Shown here piece by piece: positions 15,512 through 24,290 of a stretch of DNA of 28,228 bases. Every line of letters starts with the position of its first letter. Within the stretch, counting starts at the first letter, position 1. Origin of the DNA: a virus; IMG/VR virus record IMGVR_UViG_3300036785_000142, positions 1-28,228 of that record. The stretch is one strand, 5' to 3'. Position numbers and translations under genes: made by a program. Below the pieces are notes generated by a model. That model was not told the origin of the DNA and did no database searches. It saw only the letters and a list, made by a program, of their open reading frames with translations.

Positions 15512-17623
15512 TTACTGCTTTTGAATGGCGATGTATACTGTCTCGCGCTTGCGCTTACCAGGCAGTCTGGAACTTGTCTCGTTGATCAGGCCACGCTCAA
15601 GTAACTTCTTTGTGGCAACGTCGATCTGCGCTTTGGTATAGTTGCTCTGCAAGATGTCCCGGACAATCTCAGTACGTGTGAGACCTGAGGCATGCTCGAC
15701 AAGTGCAAGGTAAATCCTGTCAGCAACCTTATCGCCAGTGGATTGACCAAACAAATGAACCAGTGTCTCCTCGTTGTAGTCGATGAGTGACATTGCTGCA
15801 TCAAGGTGATGAACGTCGATTCGCTTCTTGAAGTCCAGTGCCGCAAAGATCATGGCAATTCGCCTGGCATAGCTACGCCGGCGCCCCATCGCTGTTTCGA
15901 GATGCCCTGAGTACTTATCCTTGGACAGTTCTTCATACAACTCTTCCCAGTACTCAGCACCGTCACGAGTGAACCCAACTTCAAGTGGCTTCTTGCGTGT
16001 GTCGAACCGGTCAGCTAGCACAGTGACAGCATCGATTATGTCCGTGGCGATAGGATCGAGCGCTTCCTCAGGAATCTTGTAACCAATGGGTTCAAGGTGG
16101 GTTCGCTTTGCCCACACCCATATGAAGCGGTTGCCAAAACCGTTCATCAACCAGTCGTAGGACATTTGTTCCTGCACAACTACCATAGGCGCGTGCATCA
16201 CCACTGAGATACGAGCGTCTTTGACATGCCTGCTTTGGATGGTGAGCTTACTGGCGAATCCACGGTCCCACAGGTCGATCAGTGTTTCCATGGTAGTGTT
16301 ACCCTGTCGTTGCAACACTTTGATCAACCGGCCCAGCTCGGGTTCGAAGATCATGAGGCGCTTATCTGCATGACCAGCATTATAGGTATGTGCAACCTTC
16401 TTGCCTTGAATAGTGGAGGTTTCACCAGTCGCTGTCGCATCAGCAATTGCTTCGATGAGGCCCTCACCTGACGCTAGGCCACTGGTGATCTTGTCAACCC
16501 ATCCTTCATCGACTATCTCCATGAGTTCTTCGCAACGCGACTCGCTCTGTCCTTTGGCACCTTCGCTGGTTGGGCCAACGATAAGTGTATAGAGTAACGG
16601 TGGATGCCAAGTCTTGCCAACGCTGAAGCCCAGGTATGGACTCATCATGTTGCCAATCATCGTCAATGAAGTTGCCAGTATGGCCATGTGGTGAGCTTCA
16701 CTGTACTTGTTTGTCAACTTGATGAACTCACCCAGTATGCCATACGGTGCATCCTTTGCCTTGGGCTCGATTGCCCTTTTACCGCTGTTGATGCGCAACT
16801 TCATGTCCAGGAAGTGCATCGCTTCCTGAGGGTACTTTGCTACGCTCTGAGCGATGAGCGGCACATCGTACTCAGCAAACGTCTTACCAGTCTTATTGTC
16901 AATATCGTGGTAACCTTCGATCAAGCCATGTTCACCTAGTCCATCGATGATGGCATGAATGTGCTGCTCGGTTGCACCGTGCCGACGAAACAACCCAGCT
17001 AGCTGAGTGCACTTGTCGTTGCGCTCACCCAGCATAATCGTATCGGCGAACTGAATGCCTTCATCGCTGTGAATGCGATCACCTAGTACTGAGAAGATCC
17101 ACTTGTAGGGCAACGGTGCAAGTTCAAGTGGCGATCCCTGCACTACCTTATAGGTGCTGTCCGTGATTGAAGGCGGTACAACTACCTGTCCTGACTTCTT
17201 GAGTTCAAGCCCAGGCCCAATCTTCTGCGGTAGCATACTTCGGTCGAGATCAGCTGGGACACGATAGTAGAAGTGTGAACCTCCACCACCAGAGCGAACG
17301 GTGTACGTCGAGGGAAGGTCACCGTGTTGTTCTTGCAGGTCCTTTAGTGTCTTGTCACCTCCGTTGCGCGGGTCAATATCCATGACAGCCAAGCCGCTGA
17401 GTTGAAGCGCAATGCCAATGTTGTAATCCTTGCCACCCCATTGGTCACGAATCTCATCAGCCTTGGTTGTGGCCCTACGTTGCCAGTTTTTGAAAACAGG
17501 CTTCTTTTCGCCTTCCCGCAGGCAGACGACGAACATCCGGTTAGCGGCATACGCGAGTGCCGCATCTCGCAGATTTGTTCCTGGCTCAAGGAACGAAAGT
17601 AGTGCTGTTTTCTCTTCAATCAC
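15512..17623 (-). CDS. Bifunctional primase-polymerase with C-terminal ATPase (DUF3987-like) region (703 aa)
   Basis: The GTG at 17623 forms a GTGA overlap with the polymerase stop. Residues about 15-175 are an archaeo-eukaryotic-type prim-pol: the metal motif LAVMDIDPRNGG with D82 and D84, then RSGGGGSHFYYR with the S-x-H motif at 116-118 (His117 by my count). Residues about 290-640 look like a DUF3987-type ATPase: a Walker-A-like GPTSEGAKGQS at about 350-360, with YNAGHADKRLMIFEPELGRLI further on. The order primase then ATPase matches phage replication proteins that prime and unwind. The loop departs from a classical GxxxxGK[ST], as is common in this family. The polymerase lies just upstream. 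Confidence 0.82.
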   Translation of the reverse strand: MIEEKTALLSFLEPGTNLRDAALAYAANRMFVVCLREGEKKPVFKNWQRRATTKADEIRDQWGGKDYNIGIALQLSGLAVMDIDPRNGGDKTLKDLQEQHGDLPSTYTVRSGGGGSHFYYRVPADLDRSMLPQKIGPGLELKKSGQVVVPPSITDSTYKVVQGSPLELAPLPYKWIFSVLGDRIHSDEGIQFADTIMLGERNDKCTQLAGLFRRHGATEQHIHAIIDGLGEHGLIEGYHDIDNKTGKTFAEYDVPLIAQSVAKYPQEAMHFLDMKLRINSGKRAIEPKAKDAPYGILGEFIKLTNKYSEAHHMAILATSLTMIGNMMSPYLGFSVGKTWHPPLLYTLIVGPTSEGAKGQSESRCEELMEIVDEGWVDKITSGLASGEGLIEAIADATATGETSTIQGKKVAHTYNAGHADKRLMIFEPELGRLIKVLQRQGNTTMETLIDLWDRGFASKLTIQSRHVKDARISVVMHAPMVVVQEQMSYDWLMNGFGNRFIWVWAKRTHLEPIGYKIPEEALDPIATDIIDAVTVLADRFDTRKKPLEVGFTRDGAEYWEELYEELSKDKYSGHLETAMGRRRSYARRIAMIFAALDFKKRIDVHHLDAAMSLIDYNEETLVHLFGQSTGDKVADRIYLALVEHASGLTRTEIVRDILQSNYTKAQIDVATKKLLERGLINETSSRLPGKRKRETVYIAIQKQ

Positions 17624-20136
17624 TTTAGGCCCGACCAGTTATCGGCTTCGTGAATTTCTGCCTTGAAAGGCACCAGTGTGTCAATTGGAACGTTCTCCTG
17701 CATCTCGTACAGCATGATCTTCTTTACTTTTCTTGCTACCTTCTTTTTGCACTCAACCATCACCGAGTCGTGAATGGTAAGAATCACACGAGCAACCACT
17801 TCACCGTACTGTTCATTCAGCAGAAGTAGTTGCTCGTGTATTCGAATGAGTGCTGACAGTGTTATGTCTGAGGCGGTTGATTGAATGGGGGTGTTGACGG
17901 ACTGTCTTTTGACCAGTCCATTATCGTTCCTGGGAATAAATGGGAACCTTCGTTTTCTGCCAAAGGGTGTCTCAACGAAGTGGCGAACGTGGGCCACTCG
18001 ATGCTGCTCGTCGATCCAGGCTTTGAATCCCTTGTACTGGTCAAAGAAGTTTCGGAAGTACTGCTTCGCTTCTTCAAGCGTCCAACGAGTGCCGCCGTAT
18101 TCTCGCTCAATGTAATCCATTTCGGGACCAAGTGCAAGTGACTCAGCTCCTCTGCCGTACATTGCACCAAACACAGTGTTCTTCGCCAACCATCGCTGGT
18201 ACGGTGTAACTTCTTCTTTCGGTTTATGGTAAAGCGCGCCTGCCACGTCCTGGTGAAGGTCTCGGTCTTCAAGGTAGACCTGCAACCAGTCGGGATCCTT
18301 AGACAGGTGAGCCGCAACTCTGAGTTCCAGCTGTGAATAATCAGCTTCCAGGAGGAGCCACTCCTCGCTAGTAGTAATAAAGCACGCCCGTATGTCAATC
18401 TCAATGTGGGACACCTCCGGTACATTTTGCAAGTTGGGATTACGGGAACTCAGTCGTCCTGTTTCAGTACCGTTCAAAAGTAGGTCCGAGCGTATTCGAC
18501 CATCGCTCGATAGGCGCTTGCTTAGCCCATCGACGTAAGTACCGATAGTCTTCTTCGCCGTACGGTACGCCATCACGTCACCCATGAACGGGGAATACTG
18601 AGGGAACTTGTCACGTAGGATTCGCATGACCGGTGTTGATGTAGGACCCTCTTGCAGCCTACCTCGTCGTGGCGTCTTGGTTGGTGGCAACTTGAGATGG
18701 TCATACATCAGCACCTTCATCTGCTTTGATGAGTTGGGATTGAAATTCTCCCAACCTTCGAAACCGAAGTCACGTGCATGTTCTCGAATCTTTACTAGCA
18801 TGCCTTCTTCGCGTTCACCTAGTTGAGCCTTGAGTCGTTGCAACTCATCGACATCTAGACGAATCCCAACTGACTCAACGTCTGCCAATGCGATAGTACC
18901 GGGAATAAGCAGCTTGTTGTAAACGTCGAGTAGACCTTCTGATTCTTCAGCAACCTCATCGTAAAGGATGGGATAGGCCCGGTCAGTGTAGTAGACGTCA
19001 GCCGCACAGTACTTGTACATCTCTCTACGCATCTTGGCACGTACCTTGCGGTCAGTCTCCTTCGCATATGCCTTCAACCACTTGCCCATCTCGATGTTAT
19101 AGTCAGGCGCGTCGAAACGGTACCGGGCGATAGCATCGAGATTGTGCGCCTCTGCTCTACCGATTGGGCGCTCATCAAGGAGATAGTTGAGCAGCATAGT
19201 ATCTTCAACTGACCATGGCTCGTATCGTAACCCATTACTCTCAAGGCCACGTTTCATCCACTTGAGGTCGAACTTTGCGTTATGGAATACTGTGGCCTGG
19301 TCGTGAGATAACTGCTTGCCGACTAACTTCCACGTGTTCCGGTCATTCAGGATTTTCTCTGTGAGTACGAATGCTGTACCTAGGTATGGGTCATCCTCAT
19401 CCACCCAGCTGTAACCTAGTGCGAGCCAGTTGCTGTCGATGACTGACAGGCCTGTCGTCTCAAAGTCAGCTGACACATGCTGTGCTTCTTCAAGCATCCA
19501 AGCAAACAACTCACGAACTTCACTAATCGTCTTGGGAATGTGAACTTCAATTGTTGGATACTTGTCAGGGCCCTTGGTTGTGAAGAACTTACGAATGTCC
19601 CGGTCGAAGTCACGGAACAACCCTGCGCTGCGCGATGACGTGGCATCAGCAAGTATGACCACCGGTGCATACGTCATGAGTACTTTCATTCCATAAGCGT
19701 GCTTCCATCGTCCATGCTGCTTAGAGGTTCGTGCAACCTTCGGTAGTGATAGCAACTGAGAGTAGCCGATTGGACCAAGGCAAAGTACTTTTCGAACTCC
19801 GACTGAACGTAGCTCCTCAACCAGTCGTGGACGGCACTGTTCCATGGCGGGACGTATAATTGTTTCTCGCTTGACTGCGCCAGGACGACAATTGAGAGCT
19901 GATGTAATATAGACATCGTCCGTTCCAAGTCCAAGCGGCCTAAGTATTGCTTTGATAAGTCGACCGGTGTCACCTTCACCGAGTCGTCCCTTATTTGCTT
20001 CAAGCTTGGTTGGATAGTCAATGACAATCGCATGTTCGTACTTTCGACCGACTGGTCGTTGGCAGGCGGACTTCTCTTGGTTAGGACAGGCAGCGCAGAT
20101 CCTGCGGAAGTTAGTAGGTGGTGCTATAGTTGCCAC
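17620..20136 (-). CDS. DNA polymerase I family enzyme with N-terminal UDG-like domain (838 aa)
   Basis: The GTG at 20136 overlaps the upstream TAG by one base. Residues 1-187 resemble family 4 uracil-DNA glycosylase: C14 and C17, C83 in YITSALNCRP, and C101 could hold an Fe-S cluster. The usual glycosylase motifs are altered, however: a GE-x-PG loop is replaced by DYPTKLE and the end motif reads TYAP in place of TYHP. Residues about 220-410 are a 3'-5' exonuclease (D224 and E226 in SADFETTGL; FHNAKFDLKW; CAADVYYTD). The polymerase part has motif A ADYSQLELR (D599), the O helix KNTVFGAMYG and motif C IHDSVMVE (D790). SPO1 phage polymerase is known to have the same UDG-like N-terminus. This is the replicative enzyme. 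Confidence 0.93.
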   Translation of the reverse strand: MATIAPPTNFRRICAACPNQEKSACQRPVGRKYEHAIVIDYPTKLEANKGRLGEGDTGRLIKAILRPLGLGTDDVYITSALNCRPGAVKRETIIRPAMEQCRPRLVEELRSVGVRKVLCLGPIGYSQLLSLPKVARTSKQHGRWKHAYGMKVLMTYAPVVILADATSSRSAGLFRDFDRDIRKFFTTKGPDKYPTIEVHIPKTISEVRELFAWMLEEAQHVSADFETTGLSVIDSNWLALGYSWVDEDDPYLGTAFVLTEKILNDRNTWKLVGKQLSHDQATVFHNAKFDLKWMKRGLESNGLRYEPWSVEDTMLLNYLLDERPIGRAEAHNLDAIARYRFDAPDYNIEMGKWLKAYAKETDRKVRAKMRREMYKYCAADVYYTDRAYPILYDEVAEESEGLLDVYNKLLIPGTIALADVESVGIRLDVDELQRLKAQLGEREEGMLVKIREHARDFGFEGWENFNPNSSKQMKVLMYDHLKLPPTKTPRRGRLQEGPTSTPVMRILRDKFPQYSPFMGDVMAYRTAKKTIGTYVDGLSKRLSSDGRIRSDLLLNGTETGRLSSRNPNLQNVPEVSHIEIDIRACFITTSEEWLLLEADYSQLELRVAAHLSKDPDWLQVYLEDRDLHQDVAGALYHKPKEEVTPYQRWLAKNTVFGAMYGRGAESLALGPEMDYIEREYGGTRWTLEEAKQYFRNFFDQYKGFKAWIDEQHRVAHVRHFVETPFGRKRRFPFIPRNDNGLVKRQSVNTPIQSTASDITLSALIRIHEQLLLLNEQYGEVVARVILTIHDSVMVECKKKVARKVKKIMLYEMQENVPIDTLVPFKAEIHEADNWSGLK

Positions 20137-20951
20137 TAGAACTTGAAGTATTCCTTGAGGAAGTCGATATTGCCGTGCGCAAGTATCAGTTGAGCCTCAT
20201 TGAACTGCAAGTCAAGGTACTCAGGTGGGCGCTTCGGTAACTTAGTACCGTTGTCAGTCATCACATGGTTAGCAGAAGCGCATACGAACGGCAATGCCGT
20301 GTCGAGTGACCTGATGTAAGGATTCTCGATTACTACCTTACGCGTACGGTTGAGCTCCTTGGGCAAACCTAGGCAATGCACTTGTAGATTGAACTCACGG
20401 ACAAGTTCACGCACCACCTCACGGAACAACATCAACCAGCCGCCATGCAACTTGTCCATGTTCTTCGATACGCCGAGTGTGATGTGACCACGCAGATAAG
20501 GTACACCGTAGTTCCACGCGCTTGCCATGTCTGCCGCATGAACTGCATAGTCGTCAATTTCCTCGAAGGTAGGATCAACTTGTGGAACAATCATGATACG
20601 CGGCCTACCAGCGTGCATCCATGCTGCTTGTCCTACATGTGAATCCAGCCAGGCAATTGCCTCAAGCGACTTACCGTATGTCTCATGGCGATTCATGATG
20701 GTGTCAGGGGCAACGATCTCCTGGCATTGCATGTAATTGCTTATTGCCATGAGCATTGGCATTGATACCACTGATGAACCTTTTTCGAACGCTGAGTTGT
20801 CGAGGATCAGGTAGTCATCCAGCATTCTGCGTTGACGGTAGTACTCGATGTACTTCGGGTTACGGCAAAGGTGCGCCAGTAGCATGCACGAGCCACTGGT
20901 TGCGAAGTCATGCAGATGTGGGACTGGCGGTATCAGTGCTAGTTCGGTCAT
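20136..20951 (-). CDS. dpdA: TGT/DpdA-like 7-deazaguanine DNA transglycosylase (271 aa)
   Basis: The ATG at 20951 has GAGGA upstream. The protein follows the tRNA-guanine transglycosylase (TGT) barrel. YLILDNSAFEKG holds D51, in the place of the TGT DSGGFQ motif. IVAPDTIMN has D83 and RIMIVPQ has Q124. LRGHITLGVSK and VHCLGLPKEL follow, then IRSLDTALP with D217 at the position of the TGT nucleophile. No C-x-C-x2-C zinc site is visible, and at 271 residues it lacks the extra domains of many TGTs. The preQ0 genes folE, queD, queE and queC are in the same block, so it most likely exchanges guanine for preQ0 in DNA, as DpdA does. It could in principle act on RNA. DNA polymerase is next downstream. 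Confidence 0.75.
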   Translation of the reverse strand: MTELALIPPVPHLHDFATSGSCMLLAHLCRNPKYIEYYRQRRMLDDYLILDNSAFEKGSSVVSMPMLMAISNYMQCQEIVAPDTIMNRHETYGKSLEAIAWLDSHVGQAAWMHAGRPRIMIVPQVDPTFEEIDDYAVHAADMASAWNYGVPYLRGHITLGVSKNMDKLHGGWLMLFREVVRELVREFNLQVHCLGLPKELNRTRKVVIENPYIRSLDTALPFVCASANHVMTDNGTKLPKRPPEYLDLQFNEAQLILAHGNIDFLKEYFKF

Positions 20952-21168
20952 CGATCCTCATTATCTCTCGGTCAAGGTACCAGCGTGCCTTTTTGAGATC
21001 ATCGAGAAGTGGGGCATTGTCCTTCTTACCTGCCCTGGCAATGTACTTGACACAGTTGCCAAGGCAGAATCCAAGGTCCCATGCCTCGATGACATTGATT
21101 GCCTCATAGGTGGCATCCTTGCCACCATAGTAGGCCGGGTGATTGATGTGGTCGTCAGGCGCCGACAA
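20908..21168 (-). CDS. DUF3310 (SaV-like) family protein (86 aa)
   Basis: I place the start at the TTG at 21168, giving MSAPDDHINHPAYYGGKDATY, the usual opening of the family. A GTG at 21225 has a better ribosome site (GGGGAG) but would lie 71 bases inside queC. The core reads YEAINVIEAW, LGNCVKYIARAGKK and LDDLKKARWYLDREI, the conserved DUF3310 helical pattern. Members occur widely next to phage replication genes and have been proposed to act near nucleotide metabolism; function is not settled. It overlaps the start of the DpdA-like gene by 44 bases and the end of queC by 14. Identity is sure, the start is not. Confidence 0.8.
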   Translation of the reverse strand: MSAPDDHINHPAYYGGKDATYEAINVIEAWDLGFCLGNCVKYIARAGKKDNAPLLDDLKKARWYLDREIMRIDDRTSTDTASPTSA

Positions 21169-21862
21169 TAGCTTGAAACTCGTACCAGCCGTTTGCGCGA
21201 GTGAGGCACGCAGGGCATTCTCCACATCCTGCTCCCCAATCGTGCCATTCCCGTGACCCACGGTAACAAGTGTGTGTTTCACGAACGATGAAATCGAGGT
21301 AACCCAACTCATCTGCAATCTGGAATGTTTCGGCCTTTGACTTGAGGGTAAGCGGGGTGAGGATGGTAACTCTGATTTCATCAAGTGCATTGACCAGTGC
21401 CTCCTCCATCGTCGAGTAAAACTCAGGCCGACAGTCAGGGTAACCTTCGTAGTCAGCAAGGCACCCACCTGTCATTAGGTTGTAGCAGTCAAACATGGCA
21501 CCCCATGCGGCTGCCACGGCGAGGAACATTACGTTGCGGCCGGGCACGACAGTTGATGGCAGGCCATGTGCTTCCGCGTACTTGTTGCCTGTACCAGTCG
21601 CATCGGTATCGATACCGATGTTTGCGTTGGTCAATGCCCCACCGCCCAGATCGTTGAGCACTCCCAGGTTGAACACACGACGCCGCTCTGCTACACCTAA
21701 CAGTTTGCAAATGCGCTCTGCCTGGTCAAGCTCAACGACATGGGTCTGATGGTAGAAAAAGCCGACAGGGTACACGTTCTTGCTGCCGTACTCCTGGATG
21801 GCCAGCAACAGGCAGGTGGTCGAGTCCTGTCCGCCAGAGTGAAGAACGATGCACTTTTCCAT
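21155..21862 (-). CDS. queC: 7-cyano-7-deazaguanine synthase QueC (235 aa)
   Basis: QueC converts 7-carboxy-7-deazaguanine to preQ0 using ATP and ammonia. The protein has the PP-loop motif SGGQDST at residues 9-15, the usual body (PGRNVMFLAVAAAWG, LMTGGCLADYEGYPDCRPEF) and the C-terminal zinc site with C199, C213, C216 and C219 in TCYRG...GCGECPAC. Its length is normal. It has no fused amidotransferase domain, so it makes preQ0 rather than an archaeosine-type product. It lies downstream of the endolysin and apart from queE and folE, yet on the same strand and in the same block. Confidence 0.95.
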   Translation of the reverse strand: MEKCIVLHSGGQDSTTCLLLAIQEYGSKNVYPVGFFYHQTHVVELDQAERICKLLGVAERRRVFNLGVLNDLGGGALTNANIGIDTDATGTGNKYAEAHGLPSTVVPGRNVMFLAVAAAWGAMFDCYNLMTGGCLADYEGYPDCRPEFYSTMEEALVNALDEIRVTILTPLTLKSKAETFQIADELGYLDFIVRETHTCYRGSREWHDWGAGCGECPACLTRANGWYEFQAIVGA

Positions 21863-21889
21863 TTTGCTATCTCCGCAGATGTAGATTGG

Positions 21890-22519
21890 TTATTTGCCTG
21901 GTGTACCGAGTGTATACCACCCAGCGTTGCGCTTGCCCTTCTCCGCGCCGGCCCATCCCGAGTTCTCCCCGGTCTGCCAGGTGTGGAACACTTCGCCATC
22001 TTTCGCCTCGACGAACACTTCAATGGCACCGTTCTTCTTGACGACTGCGTTCAACATGCTGAAATCAGTTCCTTTAGGTAGTGGTGTCGGTGTCGGTGGC
22101 ACTCCCAAACCAGCGGGGCCGGGATCAGGTCCTGCCCAACTGCCTTCTTTCCATTTGATATGCCACCACTCGCTGGGCGCGTCTGACCACTTCTTAGCCC
22201 AGCCATACTTCTCTCCGATGCGATCAACCATCGAACGCATTTCCTGGGAAGCCACATCAACTGCAAGTCCCCATCCGTGGTTCGAAGTACCAGGTTGTGC
22301 AGCAAGGTTACCAGTGCCTGCTCTGTACATAGCGTACAGTTCAACTTGCTCCGCGTATGTACGATAGCTGGACTTTGAACCGGTCGGTCGAAGCGTTACA
22401 CCAAGTGAACGTGCCTCGACGTTCATAGTGTTCCAGGCAGCTGCTGCATCCTTTCTCAGCTCCCCATTGAGTATCGGCGATAACGCACCGTCTGGTAACC
22501 TGCCGTTCTGGAAGGCCAT
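21890..22519 (-). CDS. M15 (VanY-like) peptidase endolysin with C-terminal repeat domain (209 aa)
   Basis: The ATG at 22519 is chosen because GGGAGGA lies 8 bases upstream and it forms a TAATG overlap with the preceding stop; the longer frame from 22630 runs inside the MazG-like gene. Residues 40-123 are a zinc D-Ala-D-Ala type peptidase: SSYRTYAEQ, then TSNHGWGLAVDV with H81 and D88, and EWWHIKW with H120, the complete zinc and catalytic set. A Pro/Gly linker (129-150) leads to a C-terminal unit (about 156-209) reading GAIEVFVEAKDGEVFHTWQ, like a single DUF346/PLL-type beta repeat, perhaps for cell-wall binding. It probably acts as the lysis enzyme. A holin is not recognised in the window. 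Confidence 0.85.
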   Translation of the reverse strand: MAFQNGRLPDGALSPILNGELRKDAAAAWNTMNVEARSLGVTLRPTGSKSSYRTYAEQVELYAMYRAGTGNLAAQPGTSNHGWGLAVDVASQEMRSMVDRIGEKYGWAKKWSDAPSEWWHIKWKEGSWAGPDPGPAGLGVPPTPTPLPKGTDFSMLNAVVKKNGAIEVFVEAKDGEVFHTWQTGENSGWAGAEKGKRNAGWYTLGTPGK

Positions 22520-22839
22520 TACCATTTCCTCCCATGGAGCATAGGGCGTTTTGAGTTCTTCTCCCTTACTAGATTGTTGTAGTGATTCATGTGCAAGCCA
22601 CGATGCGCCATGTAGTCGCCAATACGCCATACACAGTCCATCAACTCTATGCCTACATGTTCCATGTCGCCGTCACGTAGTGAACTGAGTGCCTCAGAAA
22701 TCTCTGAGTGCATGAGTGCAAACTTCTCAGCGTCTACTTGGTGTGTCTTGTCATCGTGGTCCCAAAAACCGTGGGTGAGTGAGTGACGATGCACTTCATC
22801 TTGGAATTCCTGCAAGCCTATCCAGATTTCGTGTGCCAT
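22519..22839 (-). CDS. MazG-like NTP pyrophosphohydrolase family protein (106 aa)
   Basis: The gene starts one base away from the folE stop (22841), at an ATG with AAGTGACAT upstream. The helices read EVHRHSLTHGFW, FALMHSEISEALSSLRDG, then VGIELMDCVWRIGDYM. The second carries the E-x3-A-x2-S pattern that stands for the E-x2-E part of MazG proteins, and the third an E-L-x-D-C-x-x-R-I motif with the metal-binding E and D. A K-x2-RP-x-HG end also recurs in phage members. MazG-like enzymes remove pyrophosphate from (d)NTPs or alarmones. Its place in a nucleotide-modification block fits. Catalytic activity is inferred. Confidence 0.78.
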   Translation of the reverse strand: MAHEIWIGLQEFQDEVHRHSLTHGFWDHDDKTHQVDAEKFALMHSEISEALSSLRDGDMEHVGIELMDCVWRIGDYMAHRGLHMNHYNNLVREKNSKRPMLHGRKW

Positions 22840-22840
22840 G

Positions 22841-23479
22841 TCACTTGCCGATCAACCGCATGAACTCGTCACGTGCGCCAGTGGAGGGATCGGCAAACGC
22901 TCCCCTGACTGCACTGGTTGTTGTAATCGTACCTGGCTTCTGCGCTCCTCTCACTGACAGACACAAGTGTTCAGCCTCGATGACAACCATGACACCTTTC
23001 GGCTCAAGGTGTTTCTCAAAGGCGTCTGCTACCTGCTTGGTCAACCGCTCTTGCAGCTGGAAGCGACGTGCGTAGGCGTCAACCACACGCGCCACCTTTG
23101 ACAGGCCCAGTACACTTTCCTCTGGTAGGTACCCAACATGTGCGAAACCATGGATGGGCAACCAGTGATGCTCACACATCGAGTTGATGGCAATTTCGTG
23201 TACCGCAACCATGCCATCGTAACCCTCTGAGGGAAAGACAGCAGTGAACAAGTCCTCGATGTCCACGTCATACCCTGCTGTCAACTCGTTGACGAACATG
23301 CGAGCAACGCGGACTGGTGTGTTGTTGGTACTGCGTCGTGGAATATCGGGATCAAGCTGTATCATCATTCGACCGATGATTTCAGTTAGACGGTCGATCT
23401 TACCATCTGGTCGGTCAACATCACCATGGCGGATAGTTTCGTCTATCATTCCGCCAGCCACGCGCATCTTTGTTCCCAT
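22841..23479 (-). CDS. folE: GTP cyclohydrolase I FolE (212 aa)
   Basis: I use the ATG at 23479: AAAGGGGA sits 5 bases upstream, while a longer reading from 23512 would start inside queE. The enzyme opens GTP to 7,8-dihydroneopterin triphosphate, the first step to preQ0. It has the zinc set C102 and H105 in [12 protein letters not shown] plus C173 in [29 protein letters not shown] and the [10 protein letters not shown] end are conserved active-site and fold parts. A host folE is always present for folate, so a phage copy suggests extra demand for the deazaguanine route. Confidence 0.95.
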   Translation of the reverse strand: MGTKMRVAGGMIDETIRHGDVDRPDGKIDRLTEIIGRMMIQLDPDIPRRSTNNTPVRVARMFVNELTAGYDVDIEDLFTAVFPSEGYDGMVAVHEIAINSMCEHHWLPIHGFAHVGYLPEESVLGLSKVARVVDAYARRFQLQERLTKQVADAFEKHLEPKGVMVVIEAEHLCLSVRGAQKPGTITTTSAVRGAFADPSTGARDEFMRLIGK

Positions 23480-23495
23480 CATTTCCCCTTTGTTG

Positions 23496-24290
23496 TCAAT
23501 GGCCACGTTCATTGCCCCAATAGAGTACGTGGTTCTGCACCTGCACCCTAACGTCCGCCATGTCAGGGTCGATCATGAGTCGGTTTGCCAATCGGCGTCC
23601 ACTGTTGATCAGGTCTTTGGCAACTTGATCTTCCGAGCGATGATCCTCACCAGCTGGGTTACCTACCGTTGAGCCTGCGTTGTTACAGGCGCTGATGAAC
23701 ATTGGCAGACTGCTGAAGTGTCGATGAACCAGCTTGGCGTAGTTATAGTCAGTGACAGTTTGAACAACTACCTTGAGGAAGACTGTACCAGTGACAGGAT
23801 GGCATACCTCAAGAAAGTTCCTCAGCACGTCAAGGTCAGTGGTATATTCACTTGATGGTGGCTTGGGTGATACGCACACCCGGTCAACTCGCCACAACCA
23901 CTCTTTGAACACAGTGCCTTGTGTTTCAACTGCTACTTTGTAACCAGCGCCGTGCAACATGTCAACTAGGAACCAGAGATCGTGCAGGACTGGGTTACCA
24001 CCTGAGATGACTATCCAGCTCGGCCCTGGTGTTAGAGCAGCAACCTTACTTACTATCTCCTCTGAGTTCAACCGAGTGGCGCGTCTTACTAGTTCAGGTA
24101 GTACAGCAAAAGGAGAATCGCACCATACACACCGATAATCGCAACCGCCAAGGCGAATGAAGTAGCACGAAACACCCTGGTCGATGCCTTCTCCCTGAAT
24201 TGTAGGACCGAATACTTCAACGACTGGAAACTTCTTTCGGCGTGCTGCTTCACTGCGCTCAAGTTGCCCCTGTGCCTTTACTGTTGTCAT
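23496..24290 (-). CDS. queE: 7-carboxy-7-deazaguanine synthase QueE (264 aa)
   Basis: The ATG at 24290 has GGGAG upstream and overlaps the queD stop (ATGA). The protein is a radical-SAM enzyme: [10 protein letters not shown] at 27-35, the CX3CX2C Fe-S motif C50, C54 and C57 in [10 protein letters not shown], then [10 protein letters not shown] and a VETQGT strand. It turns 6-carboxytetrahydropterin into 7-carboxy-7-deazaguanine. In many QueE the motif is CNLWC or similar; here it reads CDYRCVWC, which keeps the three cysteines. Length is normal to slightly long because of a charged N-terminal extension of about 20 residues. It works between QueD and QueC. Confidence 0.95.
   Translation of the reverse strand: MTTVKAQGQLERSEAARRKKFPVVEVFGPTIQGEGIDQGVSCYFIRLGGCDYRCVWCDSPFAVLPELVRRATRLNSEEIVSKVAALTPGPSWIVISGGNPVLHDLWFLVDMLHGAGYKVAVETQGTVFKEWLWRVDRVCVSPKPPSSEYTTDLDVLRNFLEVCHPVTGTVFLKVVVQTVTDYNYAKLVHRHFSSLPMFISACNNAGSTVGNPAGEDHRSEDQVAKDLINSGRRLANRLMIDPDMADVRVQVQNHVLYWGNERGH

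Noticed and set aside
22520-22630. A longer N-terminus for the endolysin, starting at 22630
   Set aside because: The 37 extra residues overlap the MazG-like gene in another frame, and a strong GGGAGGA site with a TAATG overlap points to the ATG at 22519.
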